From positions 501,001 to 565,000 of the forward strand of contig JAQFVV010006216.1 in NCBI GenBank assembly GCA_028023455.1: DNA of 64,000 bases, written 5' to 3'. Origin of the DNA: Epiperipatus broadwayi (taxonomy: Eukaryota; Onychophora; Udeonychophora; Euonychophora; Peripatidae). The notes beneath the pieces were generated by a model, which saw only the letters and a list, made by a program, of their open reading frames with translations, was not told the origin of the DNA and did no database searches. The position numbers were made by a program, and so were the translations under genes. This document shows, in pieces, positions 42,531 to 53,540 of the stretch. Numbering within the stretch: the first letter of the stretch is position 1; every line of letters begins with the position of its first letter.

Positions 42531-43556
42531 CTTTTAGTCTGTTGGGAGAAGCTCTTATTGTATCATAATTACTATTATCCATTTACAAATGTTACATTGC
42601 TCTTGTTAGCAGGAAGAATGCTTATAGATTTGTCTAGTTTAAGATTTAATAGATTTTTTTTTCAACATAAGTGATATTAGATTTGTATTGTTGATGTCTC
42701 ATTTTCCAGCATAATTTTGCTTTCTCTTAACAAAGTCTCACTTGCAGTCTAAATAATTCTGTCTGGGAATGAATTAGAGGATTTAGTTATAAGATTTTAG
42801 AAGCTGATTGGAAAGCTCTAATGGAATCTTTATCAGCAAATTTATTTTTTAACAAAGATTATTGAAGTCAACATTGAGAAGGGTGTAAGACAAGGTGACT
42901 CCATATCTCCAAAACTTTTTACAGCAGTGCTGCAAGAAATATTTTTTGGATTAAAATGGGAAGCTAAATGAATGAAAGTAAATGGAGATTATTTAAGTCA
43001 TTTAGATTTTTCAGGTGATGTAGTTGCTTTTGCAACTTATGCTTCAGAGATGCAGGAAATGTTGCAGGAGTTATCAGATGAAAGTATGACTAAAGATAAA
43101 TGTTAAAAAGACTAAAGTAATGTTCAATGGATTTGCTCAAAATATGAAAATAAAGATTGATTATGATAAGTTAGAAGAAGTTAACAGTTACAAACACTTT
43201 GGTCAGATTATTAATACAGATGGAAACATAATGGATGAAATTAATCATAGAATTAAACTTGGTTGGAGTACTTTTGGTAGAAATAACTTGATACTAAAAG
43301 GAAATATACATATGTGTTTGCTCAAAATATGAAAATAAAGCTTGATTATGATGAGTTAGAAGAAGTTAACAGTGACAAACACCTTGGACAGATTATTAAT
43401 ACAGATGGAAACATAATGGATGAAATTAATAATAGAATTAAACTTGGTTGGATTGCTTTTGGTAGAAATAACTTGATACTAAAAGGAAATATGCCTATGT
43501 GTCTGTAAAAGAAAGATTTTTAATAAATGTGTTTTACCTGGTCTTACTTATGTATC

Positions 43557-44638
43557 AATAATAAAAGAAAGAAACAGTGCACTGGCAAAGACTGTAATAT
43601 CAGGCTTCTGAATTTTAGGCTATTAAGTTCATATATAATTTTCAATGATCATCCAATTTTGACAGGCAATGTCTTCCAAATTATTTATGATGAGTAATAG
43701 TTTTAATTTCAACAGTATACAAGCCTAACACGAGTATCAGTTTTGAAAGAAACCTTTTAAATTTCAACCATCAATAAAGATATTAAATGTATATATTGTG
43801 AGAGGAAGTTTTGATAAACAGATCTTCGAATTATTGCTTGCGAGTAACAAGCACGCGATATACCCAGCACGCAAATAACACTTTATTTTTCGAAATAGTA
43901 ATCTATAAACTGAAATATAATTTATATTACTTTAAACTTTATTGAAAATATTAATTGAAAGTGTAAAAAAAAAGTTTTACAAACAATAATCTTTTAAAAT
44001 GATACATTTTTGAAAGAAATACTGCCGTAGGAAAAAAAAGTTGCTTTTTTTTAAAAAAAAAAAAAATACAGATCAAAAATTACATTTTATCTTATTTACA
44101 AAAAAAAAGCACTTTTAGAGTAAATGATTAAAAAAACAGATCGCTTTTTACAAAGTAATAATTTAAAAATACATTGATTCATGAAATGGTGAAATAGAAT
44201 GTAAAAGTATTACGTTTGACCATATATTTAAATAGTTATGACTTATAAATTATTCACCCCTGTATATTATATGCCATGAAAGTTTTAAGTACTATGTTCA
44301 TAAATGCTAGCATGAATGCATTTAGAGATTGCTGTTTTTCCGTGTATAAACATGGAGAAACGACACATAGTGGGCTAGAATCTTGGTAGTTTCTGATAGC
44401 AGAGGACACATAAGCTAGATGTGTTTATGGCAATCAGCACTACCTAGGTTCTTGCTAGCAGATGATGTAAGCTGTCAGCTAGCTTGTGGAAGGTTCCTGT
44501 GCATACACATGGTGAACAGCGCCACATAGCAGCAGGAAAAATTGATGTCTGCTTTTGAGGCTCCTACCCTGTATGTTCTGTGTGCTAACACAGAAACAGT
44601 GCCTCTAGTGGCCACATAGCAGGTTGGGTTAGTGTACC
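43557..44638 (-). repeat. right arm of the inverted duplication, outer part
   Basis: Inverted partner of 34367-35632. The GC-rich tandem block lies at 44325-44638, where the heads are more changed than on the left (for example TATGTGGCGCTG and TAGGTAGTGCTG on the minus strand). Poly-A/T runs in the middle differ in length between arms. Confidence 0.85.
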
Positions 44639-45820
44639 AATTTATGTTATCTGATAAAAATTGATTTATTAAATGCAAAAAATTTTTATATTTCACTGTT
44701 TTCTATAGTTTAATGTCTTTAAATTGAAAATTTATAGAAAAAGTATTTCTGAAAGTTCAAATTATATTAATTGATTCACGTATTCTAACTTATTGTTTTT
44801 TTAAAAAATAAAAATGATAAAAATCCTGATACTAAATAAAAAGATATCAAAAAATATTAGAAATCATAAATTAATTAAATGGATCAACAATTATTGACTG
44901 TTTTTCACAAAAAAATACTAAAATAAAGATACTTAAATGGTAGTATTAAGTGTCATCTCAAAAGATTTAATTATAAGATTGATAATTATTTACAAAAATA
45001 TCAGCAAGTGTAAAAATATCTACATAGTAAATTGCTAGTATAAAAGGCTTTAATAAATTTAAAATTATAGAAAGTAATATTAATTAAAAAGTTATAATAA
45101 TAAAATCTAAAAAGTGACACTGATTTAAGTAATAAAGAATGTACAAACTTTACAACTAAAGTTAAGATGGAGTTTTTAAGTAGTTGTAGAAAGTGGAATA
45201 GTAACAGAAAAACAAATAAATGGCATAGAAAACTAAAATGTAACAATAAGAATATTTGATAAAATATAATATTTTAGAGTATTTTCATGCCAGATAATTT
45301 TTAGAGAATATATTTAAGATTTCTAGGATTTCTAAAACTTTTATTTGTTTCTTGGTCAAATGAAAGACCCTTTGCTTTTGTACATTTTTTACCTTTGTAA
45401 GACCTTCAAACTTTTCGTGAGTTTTGAATAGATTCCACTTCATTAATTTTGTCAATTATAAGAACATAACATTTTATATAACTACAGAAAATTAAAAGTT
45501 GCTTAAAAACTATCTTTACTTTTAACAATAACTAAAATATTATATGAAATTATTGAATATTTACCAATGAAATTATCATTCTCTCTTATATTTAACAGAC
45601 GACTAAATCCCTTAGAAAATATTATAGATATTAGAAGAGAATCTCTTTAGTATAAGTTCTATTTGTTTGACCTAACTTTCTGTCTAGATTTTGATGGTAT
45701 TTTTACAATTAAAAAAGTATTGTACTTATATATGTGAAAAACTTATAACTTGAAGTAAATATGATAATTTACGACAGCAATTAGTATTAAAAAGTGAACA
45801 TGTTTGTATATATATATATA
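44639..45820. other. unassigned AT-rich interval
   Basis: Nothing recognisable; the minus-strand frame at 45001-45246 is hydrophobic low-complexity sequence. Confidence 0.5.
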
Positions 45821-46700
45821 TATAGTAATGAAAAATAAAACAAACATATTATGCCCCACATTGGGCACCAAATGTAATAGAACGTAAATATATGAGAAGA
45901 AAATTATGATCCAAACATTGGACGACAAATGTAATGGAATATATGTAATCTAAATGATCTCAAACAAAATACACATATGAAGAAAGAAGGCATCAAATGG
46001 TGATGCCAAAATGTAATGGAATACCTATCCACAATTGAAATAGCTCCAATCATTGGAAAAGCCAAATGTAATAGAATGTATTTATCATCTAATTTAAATA
46101 ATATAAACATAGCACATCATACACATAAAGAAAGACCTTAACAATCTAAATGAATCCAATTGTTGAGAAAACCAAATATAATAGATTGTATTATTTAAAT
46201 GAAGAAAGATAAAATTATCCCAATTATATTTAAATAAATTGTTTATATGACCTTCCAACTAGCTATACATGAAATAAGTCCAAAATCATACAGAGAAATA
46301 ATAAGACCTATCTTTATAATTTATTCTTAGGGTTAATATGACAAACTAACAAAATATATATTAGAAACAAAGGGAATTTTATTGAATCTAATATACACAT
46401 CAAATAAGTAAACTTATGTATATTTAAACATAGTAATGAACATTGGCTTGATAAGTGACCTAAAAACTAAATAATAATTGAAATATGAGATTATTCTCCA
46501 TTAGGTTGTGAATTTAATAAACTTCATAATGACTCTGGCACTAAAAAAATATAAGAATAAAATATTAATACTCTTCCAAATAAAATACAAAGGCATTACT
46601 TATAAAATAAATAGTACATCCTTTATTTATATATTATGGTTTGATTTTTTTAAAGTAGTATCAGTGTTTTAAATAGTTTATAAATACAAACCCAAATAAT
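45821..46700 (+). repeat. truncated third copy of the 2.45-kb terminal repeat
   Basis: Same orientation as the left copy, matching it from the module array (13745 onward) to about 14400, where (TA)n takes over. It lacks the outer TGTAATGG end and the inner 1.5 kb. Its module array is expanded: AAATGTAATAGAAC at 45870, AAATGTAATGGAAT at 45929, AAATGTAATGGAAT at 46010 and AAATGTAATAGAAT at 46063, with new palindromes such as GGCATCAAATGGTGATGCC before the third. Confidence 0.8.
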
Positions 46701-46721
46701 ATATATATATATATATATATA

Positions 46722-46765
<44 letters not shown>
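46699..46765. repeat. (TA)n tract, interrupted
   Basis: Two (TA)n runs with ATTATTTA between them; they terminate the third copy of the 2.45-kb repeat. Confidence 0.95.
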
Positions 46766-46773
<8 letters not shown>

Positions 46774-47375
46774 CAAACCATTATACAATTACAAATATCC
46801 AGTAACGCCCTCTGTTTAAAGATCTATATCTCAATAATAGCAAACCTTAAAATGATACCACTTTAAGGTTGTATGCTAAACGATGTTAAATATTGAAATA
46901 CAGACCTACTCAAACACAGAGCATGAAATTTTAAATAAGCAAACGATCTTAAATTTTTGCTAATAAACTAACAAGTTTACAAAGTTATTAAAGACAAACT
47001 AAACATTAGATTTTAATCTTTAAATTCCTCCCAAACTATAAATGAAAAGAAAGTTACTGTTAACACTAACTGAAATAATTATAGAAAATATACAAACCAT
47101 TATACAATTACAAATATCCAGTAACGCCCTCTGTTTAAAGATCTATATCTCAATAATAGCAAACCTTAAAATGATACCACTTTAAGGTTGTATGCTAAAC
47201 GATGTTAAATATTGAAATACAGACCTACTCAAACACAGAGCATGAAATTTTAAATAAGCAAACGATCTTAAATTTTTGCTAATAAACTAACAAGTTTACA
47301 AAGTTATTAAAGACAAACTAAACATTAGATTTTAATCTTTAAATTCCTCCCAAACTATAAATGAAAAGAAAGTTA
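46766..47375 (+). repeat. direct duplication of 291 bp, period 319, apparently perfect
   Basis: 46766-47056 and 47085-47375 read identically by eye, from AAAATATACAAACCATTATA to AAAAGAAAGTTA. The 28-bp spacer (CTGTTAACACTAACTGAAAT and on) differs from what follows the second copy. The unit has no coding frame; it includes TAACGCCCTCTG, a GC-richer word. Confidence 0.9.
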
Positions 47376-48052
47376 ATGTTCATCTTAGAAATCATACATC
47401 TTTTTCACATGTCTTTAATTATATATTTATGATTACATTCCTCTACAAGGTGTTAAAAGTGAATAGAAATCAGTCTCTACCTGATGTGAGAGTTGTATAG
47501 TGAAAATTATACTATAGAAATATTATTCAATATTGGGTAATCCCTGGTCTAATGAATAACTAATAAAAAGTATTCATATATTTTCCCATTTATTTGAATT
47601 TATTGCTAGAAAGTAGAAAACTTCTAAAAGTAATTAATCCCATTTCCAGATTATAAATTCTCAGAAAATAAAAATAGCACATCATTTACATAACTTTATT
47701 TATATCAAAATGTTCTGGATTAATAATAAATCTAAATATAGATTATTCATATTCAATGTTTGATTTTTTTTAGCAAATATCAATAGAGCAAAATGAATAC
47801 ATTTATGTTAAATATTAATACCTAAAAAAAATAACTATTGATAAATCATAAATCCTCTGAAATATCAGTTTATTTTTATAGTTTTATTACTCAATAAAAA
47901 AATTATAACTTTTTTAATTATTGGAACATCCAATCTCAAATACTATGAGAATCCCTAAATGATTTACAAACTCAAAAATTGTCAAACAGCTATTAGCAGA
48001 ATTTATAACAATAAAATTAATATAATATTTTAATATAATAATATAATAGTTT
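47376..48052. other. unassigned AT-rich interval
   Basis: No feature recognised. Confidence 0.5.
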
Positions 48053-48103
48053 AAAATCTGTAAAGCGCATGTGCATTAGGCTGATCGCTAATTTACTATT
48101 ACA
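48053..48103 (-). repeat. inverted copy of the TGTAATAATAATCAGCC repeat
   Basis: Minus strand: TGTAATAGTAAATTAGCGATCA then GCCTAATGCACATGCGCTTT and AGATTTT in pieces, matching 23555-23606 with an insertion near the start. Confidence 0.65.
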
Positions 48104-48136
48104 ATTTATTAACATAGCACTATATATATATATATT

Positions 48137-48171
48137 GAAACAGTAAGATTCGTATTCGAATCTTAAGTTTC
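48137..48171. other. strong hairpin
   Basis: GAAAC-ag-TAAGATTCG-tatt-CGAATCTTA-a-GTTTC folds into a 14-bp stem with a 4-base loop and one small bulge. It directly follows a short (TA)n run. No tRNA cloverleaf surrounds it. Confidence 0.75.
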
Positions 48172-48729
48172 ACCTTTTTCTGTCGTCTCTCACTGACCAG
48201 TCTATCCCGCCCAAATTTAAACTTTTTGATATCGAATTGTGTGTATAACAATATTAAAAATGTATAAATATATGTAGAATTCAGCATAAACACGCGCACA
48301 TTTCGATCTCAAATTAAAGGCAATAAATAGGGATAAAATAGTATAATTTAGATTTCTTTTAGTTATATAATTTTAATCATTTATTTTGGATTATAAAGTT
48401 TGTATTTATTGCTTTGTTTAAATTTCGTTTAATAATAATTCTAAAAAAAATCTGATGTAATATTTAATTAAAAGTTAAAATAATCTTATGTTCCCTTTTT
48501 GTCTTTGAAATTTAAAAGCATCGGTCAGTGATAGATAATAGATTAATTAAAGAAAAATTCCCCAAAGTATAATTAGTAAATGTAAAATGTAAACAATAGA
48601 ATGGCAGCTTTCTTTAATTAAAAACCAACAAAAGGCATTGATTATCCTCAGGGCAGATTAAGTAGAACCTAAAAATACCTTAATAAAAATGTGAAAGATC
48701 AAGATAAAAAAGAGGCCATCTTAGACTTG

Positions 48730-49015
48730 CTGGAGACATTCACTTAAACTTTAGCTTTGCTCTCGAGCACTGAGAGTCTCCAAAATAAAAATAATTTGTT
48801 CCTGCCAAGGTATGACCGAGTAAAGCACCTAGATTATTCTCCATCAGGAGATGGCCTATCAGATGCCGAACTTTCCATTGCCCATCATAAATTCACCATG
48901 AAGATCTGCTGCCTGAAATGGATGAGAAAGCTGCTGCTGCCGTGAAATTAAATGAAATATCTAAATACAAGAAAGACTTGCCATTCGTGAACTTCTGCTG
49001 CTAAACTAATGGAAT
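48730..49015 (+). pseudogene. coding-like scrap, unknown
   Basis: A GC-richer stretch. One frame reads LSSTESLQNKNNLFLPRYDR and GDGLSDAELSIAHHKFTMK, and after a shift another reads LPEMDEKAAAAVKLNEISKY then KKDLPFVNFCC and a stop. Composition is protein-like and unlike the surrounding AT-rich DNA, but there is no ATG start and I do not recognise the sequence. It could be a gene remnant, an exon or part of an unknown element. Confidence 0.3.
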
Positions 49016-49350
49016 CAGAAAACTTCTTATAAAACAGGTACCTGTCTGTGTTCAAACTCTAGAGTACTCTAATAATGTGTGATAGCTCTTCTTCATACTA
49101 CTTATCTAAATTATAAAATGTAAAAACTACCATATGTATAACTAAACTGAATAATTAACTTAATGTGTAAATTTCTCTACTAATCTAGCTTACCTCATTC
49201 TATCTAGGGTGCGTATTTTTAAAATCTACATTTTATCTATATTTATTATTTAATTATTGCAAGCCCATAATTATCTCAATTTTCAAAGTTTAAATCTATG
49301 ATCATTTGAAACAGTGAATGCATGTCACATTTTCATTAATATGTATTTCA

Positions 49351-49886
49351 TCAGACCGAGGCAGAGACCAGCCTGACATTCTTATTTCCTTAATAACTTC
49401 ACTTTCATATAAATCGACATGCATTCAGTGCATCATTTATTGTAATGCAGGGTCTACTACTCTGCAAATGGCTGGCATATTAGTTGTAATAACTCCCAGT
49501 TTATATATGTTTTGTATTTATTAAATCTAATGAATAATTCTAGAAAATTACATTTCTTTGAGAGTCACCAATGTTCTTTAGTAACTGTTGATAATGTAGG
49601 GCCGAATTAGAAATCTATTTAAATCTTATCATAATCGTTTATACTTATACATGTGTTATGTTTTAAAGATGCGATGATCTATTCCGCCATGAAATTTCCG
49701 GATTCTTCAGGGTTGAAATTAACCCCAGTCATCCTACACAAGCGAGCATAATGGGTGCTCCTGTAGGATTTGACAACGTCATGCAGCCAGTCGGCAAAAC
49801 TGCGACACAGACCGCTTGCCCCTGGTTATGCTTATGTGACACCTTACTTTGTCAGGCCGAGGCAGAGACCAGCCTGACATTCTTAT
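49351..49886 (+). repeat. 35-bp direct repeat, 501 bp apart
   Basis: TCAG[A/G]CCGAGGCAGAGACC and AGCCTGACATTCTTAT occur contiguously at 49351-49385 and 49852-49886, with one A/G difference. The second copy completes a hairpin; in the first the stem is partly broken. Confidence 0.9.
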
Positions 49887-49890
49887 AAAC
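49690..49890 (+). ncRNA. GC-rich segment with nested hairpins, possible structured RNA or SINE
   Basis: In AT-rich surroundings this 200-bp block is close to half G+C and holds three hairpins: GGGTT-gaaatt-AACCC (49710-49725); CCTACA...TGTAGG (49733-49767) enclosing GAGCA-taatggg-TGCTC; and TGTCAGGC...GCCTGACA with a 14-base loop (49850-49879). It matches none of the common small RNAs I know (U1, U2, U4, U5, U6, SRP) by their hallmark words. A structured RNA, a SINE or part of an LTR are all open. Confidence 0.35.
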
Positions 49891-50433
49891 CCATTCGTGG
49901 CAGTGCAGTTTTGATATACTGCCCTTCCATATTGCCTTTCTAAAGCGTACCACGTGTTCCTTTGCTTAGTTTTATTATTCTATATATATATATATATATA
50001 TATCACTCTGCCTCTGCATTATCTTCATAATTCACTCTCAAATAAATGTTTGCCCTTAGTTATAAATAAATATTTTAATTAAATAAATATATGTCTGCCA
50101 TTACTCTTATAACCCATGCTTTAGACTCTTGCATTGCAAAGGTATAAATCCCTCCAGGCATGCATTAGAAATACTTACTCGAAAATTTTAGGTAGCTAGA
50201 TTATGTCCTCAAATAAAAGAATTCCTTTTGTAAACAAATAAATAATGTATTCTTTAAAATATACTCATGTTGCAAATCCCGCTACTGAAGCTTTGAGTCC
50301 CTAAAATATTATTAGTCAATGATTTTATTAAAATGTATTAATAAATAATTTTAAACTATATGTCTGCAGTTACGTTTCATTTATTCGATACCCATTCTAT
50401 ATAATATTTCCTCCATTATGTAAATATGAATGT

Positions 50434-50657
50434 TTAATTAATATTAGTTTGATTATTGGCTAACTCGAGAATAAAATCATGAGTCTCTTGCATATCCCTG
50501 ACCACCATGCCTAAGAAAATATTTACTAATGTCGCATCAGATGCGTTGTTTCGTGGATTGTATTGTGGAACCGATAAACTAGGTTCAAACTCAGTACCAA
50601 GGGTGGCTTCGCTACTCAATGGTGCTGCTGTTCTGTATGGTGGTCGAATTCTGCACT
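50434..50657 (-). CDS. coding-like C-terminal fragment, unknown
   Basis: An open minus-strand frame of about 75 codons, closed upstream by a TAG and lacking ATG at its start (first codons TGC AGA ATT). It ends ELANNQTNIN and a stop. It reads RTAAPLSSEATLGTEFEPS, then VPQYNPRNNASDATLVNIF and VVRDMQETHDFILELANN, a normal-looking soluble protein composition in a GC-richer patch. It may be a last exon or the tail of a retroelement gag. I do not recognise it. Confidence 0.35.
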
Positions 50658-50699
50658 ATGCTTACGAGTCACATGTTTTCTGACTGTTACAATATATAT

Positions 50700-53130
50700 A
50701 TATATATAATATTTTTTTTATATTTTCTAATAACTTTATTAGAATTTATAATTTAAAAATTTTCAGCAGTATTTAATTATTAGATACATTTATATTCAAC
50801 CTTTTTTTTTTTTTTGGATTGCTTTTGTATTTTTTATTTTATAAAAGGCAAAAGGTAAATATTGAAACTATCTCACACTCTCTCACCTGATTACAGTATT
50901 ATTGTTTATTTTATAAGATGTCTTGAATTAATTAATTAATTAATACAAATTTCTAATGAAAACCGAATTAATTTTAAATCAAATATATATTTTCTCATTG
51001 TATTCCAAACTGCATCCCCTTGTTCTCACAATGTTTTTAAAAATATTAAAATAATAATTAGCTAGCATTTAAAATCAAATTTAAAATAAAATACATATAT
51101 TTTAATAATAGAAAATAACATAGCATATATATATATGTGTGTGTGTGTGTGAATATTTTCTACTGTAAATAAAGAATATATTTAATTTATTTATAAATTG
51201 CAGCAAATATCCACTTGATGAATTTGTATTGCAAAATAAACAAATAATATCCTGAAATTAAATTAAAGGAAAAACAGATTGAATTTAAAAATACATTTGT
51301 TGATTTTGGATATTTTTGTTATTTTTGTATATTCATCTTAAAGAAAAATATAATCCGAATGATTTTTTGACAGCTTATAATTAAAATTGAGTTAATAAAC
51401 AATATTTTTAAGATTCAATTAAAATACAAAAACAATTTTTTTTATAATTTTAGCATTAGAAAATGTTTAGACCTATTTGGACTTTAGATTATTTGTATTT
51501 TGATATAACAAATATTAAGAATACATTATCATCTTTTTTCTTATGCAAAAACAATTATTTCCTAAAAATAAAGAGAGAGGTGTGTGTGTTTTAATTTTAG
51601 TTACAATAATTTGATTATATAAAATTTTATAGAAATAAAACATTCGTAAGTTACTTTTAAATTATAAAATTGCACTGATGAAAAGCTACATGCATATGTG
51701 AAGTGCTGATTGAATAAATAAAATATACTTTCTATTCTCTGTAGTACCAAATTTAAAGTTGAGTAAATCAAAACATAAAATAAATAATGAGAGTATTCAA
51801 TTTATAAATGTTAAGTAAACTAAATATTATAAAAATGAAATTATGTGTCCATTGTTTTAACTAGCTTTTTGGTGTATTGTATTTTTAAAGAATAAAAAAG
51901 TGTTGCTACATACAGTAACTATTTATATATAATAATTTAAATGAATCATGTAATATTGAACTTTTTTGTGAGGAGTAAATTCATTGTATTAAATATATTA
52001 TACCATGTGCTAAAGTGGTTGTAGCCACGTTTTAATGCCTTTATATTAAATATACATTATTATAAAGCCAAATTATTTATAACCTAATAAATGATTCTGA
52101 AATTGGTTTAATAGTACTTAAAAACGTTGGCTTAGTAATTAGATTTCAGAATTGTGATATACTTAGGCTAATAACATTCTCATGGTTCTCATTATTGCAT
52201 AATGTTATTTTATACTGTGAAAATCACTTAAAACAATCAAGTTTGCATACTATTAGCAAAACGGTCTTAAAATGTAAACGTTAAAAATCTTTAAAAAATA
52301 TTGATCTATACAGAGCTATAGTTGCGTATTTTCCAAGCATATACATTATTTATATATAAATGTTTTCAAACATTGAAATATAACTATGATTTTTCATGTA
52401 GTAATCTGTATAAAATTTTAACCTTGATGTAATCAGGCAACAGCCAATTAAAACTGGCAATCCAAGCTAAAACGCATAATCTAATAATCATAAAAATAAT
52501 AATATTTTGTCTTATCTATGTTAGTCTAGGTTAAGTCAAAAGTGAAAACTGCTTTTAACTTAATAACCTAACTGATATAAAACTTTAAGTCAGTCAAAAT
52601 GCTTGTAGTTCTTATACCAGATTGAGTATATATATATATAATTATTATTACAGCTAAAATTGTATCTAAATCAGTATTTGGAAAAATCATGTTATATTTC
52701 AATGTAAACATCTGCAAATCTATGAAAATGTTTTAATTAATATATTTGATTAGCTATGAAATACTCAAAACCATAAACAGATATAAGAAATACCAAATTT
52801 ATATTAATAGCACTAAGTTAGCTTTCAATGAATTCTCACTGGAATCATAGGGAAGAATAAAACCTTGCAATTGAGAGTCTGAATATATATATAGTGGTGG
52901 AGAAATGTGTAAATCTTTACCAGTATTCAAGTTATATGTTCCATTTCTTTGATAGTGAGTCATAAAAGTCTTTTCTGTTAATTGAATGAGAGTCTTTTGC
53001 AATCACCCATGCCTCTTTAAATTTTTTTATTGTGGTGTGTTTTAGAGGAAGAAAATATGTATCCCATAGCCATCTCATATTTGACAAAGATAGACTTGTG
53101 TTAAATATAGTTTTACTTCTGAATATTATG
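50700..53130. other. unassigned AT-rich interval
   Basis: Nothing firm here. A minus-strand frame at 52799-53002 (no ATG) has ordinary composition but no recognisable motif. Confidence 0.5.
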
Positions 53131-53535
53131 TAAACAAAACACTTATTTATAAGTAAGTTTTAGTGGAAAAGATATAAATTAAATATTAATATTGATAGGC
53201 TTAACGTTTTCGAGAATCCATGCATCATAATCATAGCCATTATAAAATATGTATAATAAAATATATGCAAAAATATATACATAAGTCAGTGTTACATAGC
53301 TCATTTTTTTGAGATCTTGAAGCAAGTATCTTTTCTATTGATAGCATGAGTGTTTCAGATTAATGTAGAATTCTTCTTTTATTTCTCTCTTATGATTGTT
53401 TGATTCTAAGCATAAGATAGTGAGATTGGCAGGTGTTAAGTTGTGACCAGATTGCTTGACATGCTCCAAAAATACAGAGGATGTAGTATTTAGAACTCTG
53501 CCTAATTCTAATAGATTGATTAACAATTCTAAAGA
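53131..53535 (-). pseudogene. PLE GIY-YIG C-terminal fragment, left member of a head-to-head pair
   Basis: The minus strand carries NTTSSVFLEHVKQSGHNLTP, ANLTILCLESNNHKREIKEE and FYINLKHSCYQ. This is the second half of the PLE endonuclease, with the EH and GHN motifs, the catalytic-type Glu in LES and the Arg/Lys-Glu-x-Phe-Tyr-Ile end. The GIY-YIG strands themselves are missing from this copy. Its 3' flank (53131-53230) is matched, inverted, by 53960-54040. Confidence 0.8.
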
Positions 53536-53540
53536 TCACA

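Larger units (their letters stand above)
39183..42866 (-). mobile_element. Penelope-like element inserted in RTE copy C
   Basis: A 3.7-kb insertion flanked by GTCAACAT on both sides (39175-39182 and 42867-42874), read on the minus strand. It contains a PLE RT at about 42520-41875 and a GIY-YIG endonuclease core at about 41460-41390, in the order expected for PLEs. The last 2 kb (40930-39183) has no recognised domain and would be 3' non-coding sequence or a further nested insertion. The 8-bp duplication makes this a true insertion and not a chance junction. Confidence 0.8.
39080..43556 (+). mobile_element. RTE-type copy C, 5' truncated and split by a PLE
   Basis: The plus strand starts abruptly in the middle of the RT (GIDPRHCHILKNIYKNATA at 39080-39182) and breaks at GTCAACAT. 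The same reading resumes at 42867 with the same GTCAACAT and goes on to EKGVRQGDSISPKLFTAV, DFSGDVVAFA (catalytic FADD changed to FSGD) and the thumb segment, which carries the same 185-bp duplication as copy B (43132 and 43317). It ends at about 43556 at the same non-RTE junction as copy B. The interruption is 3684 bp. Confidence 0.85.
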
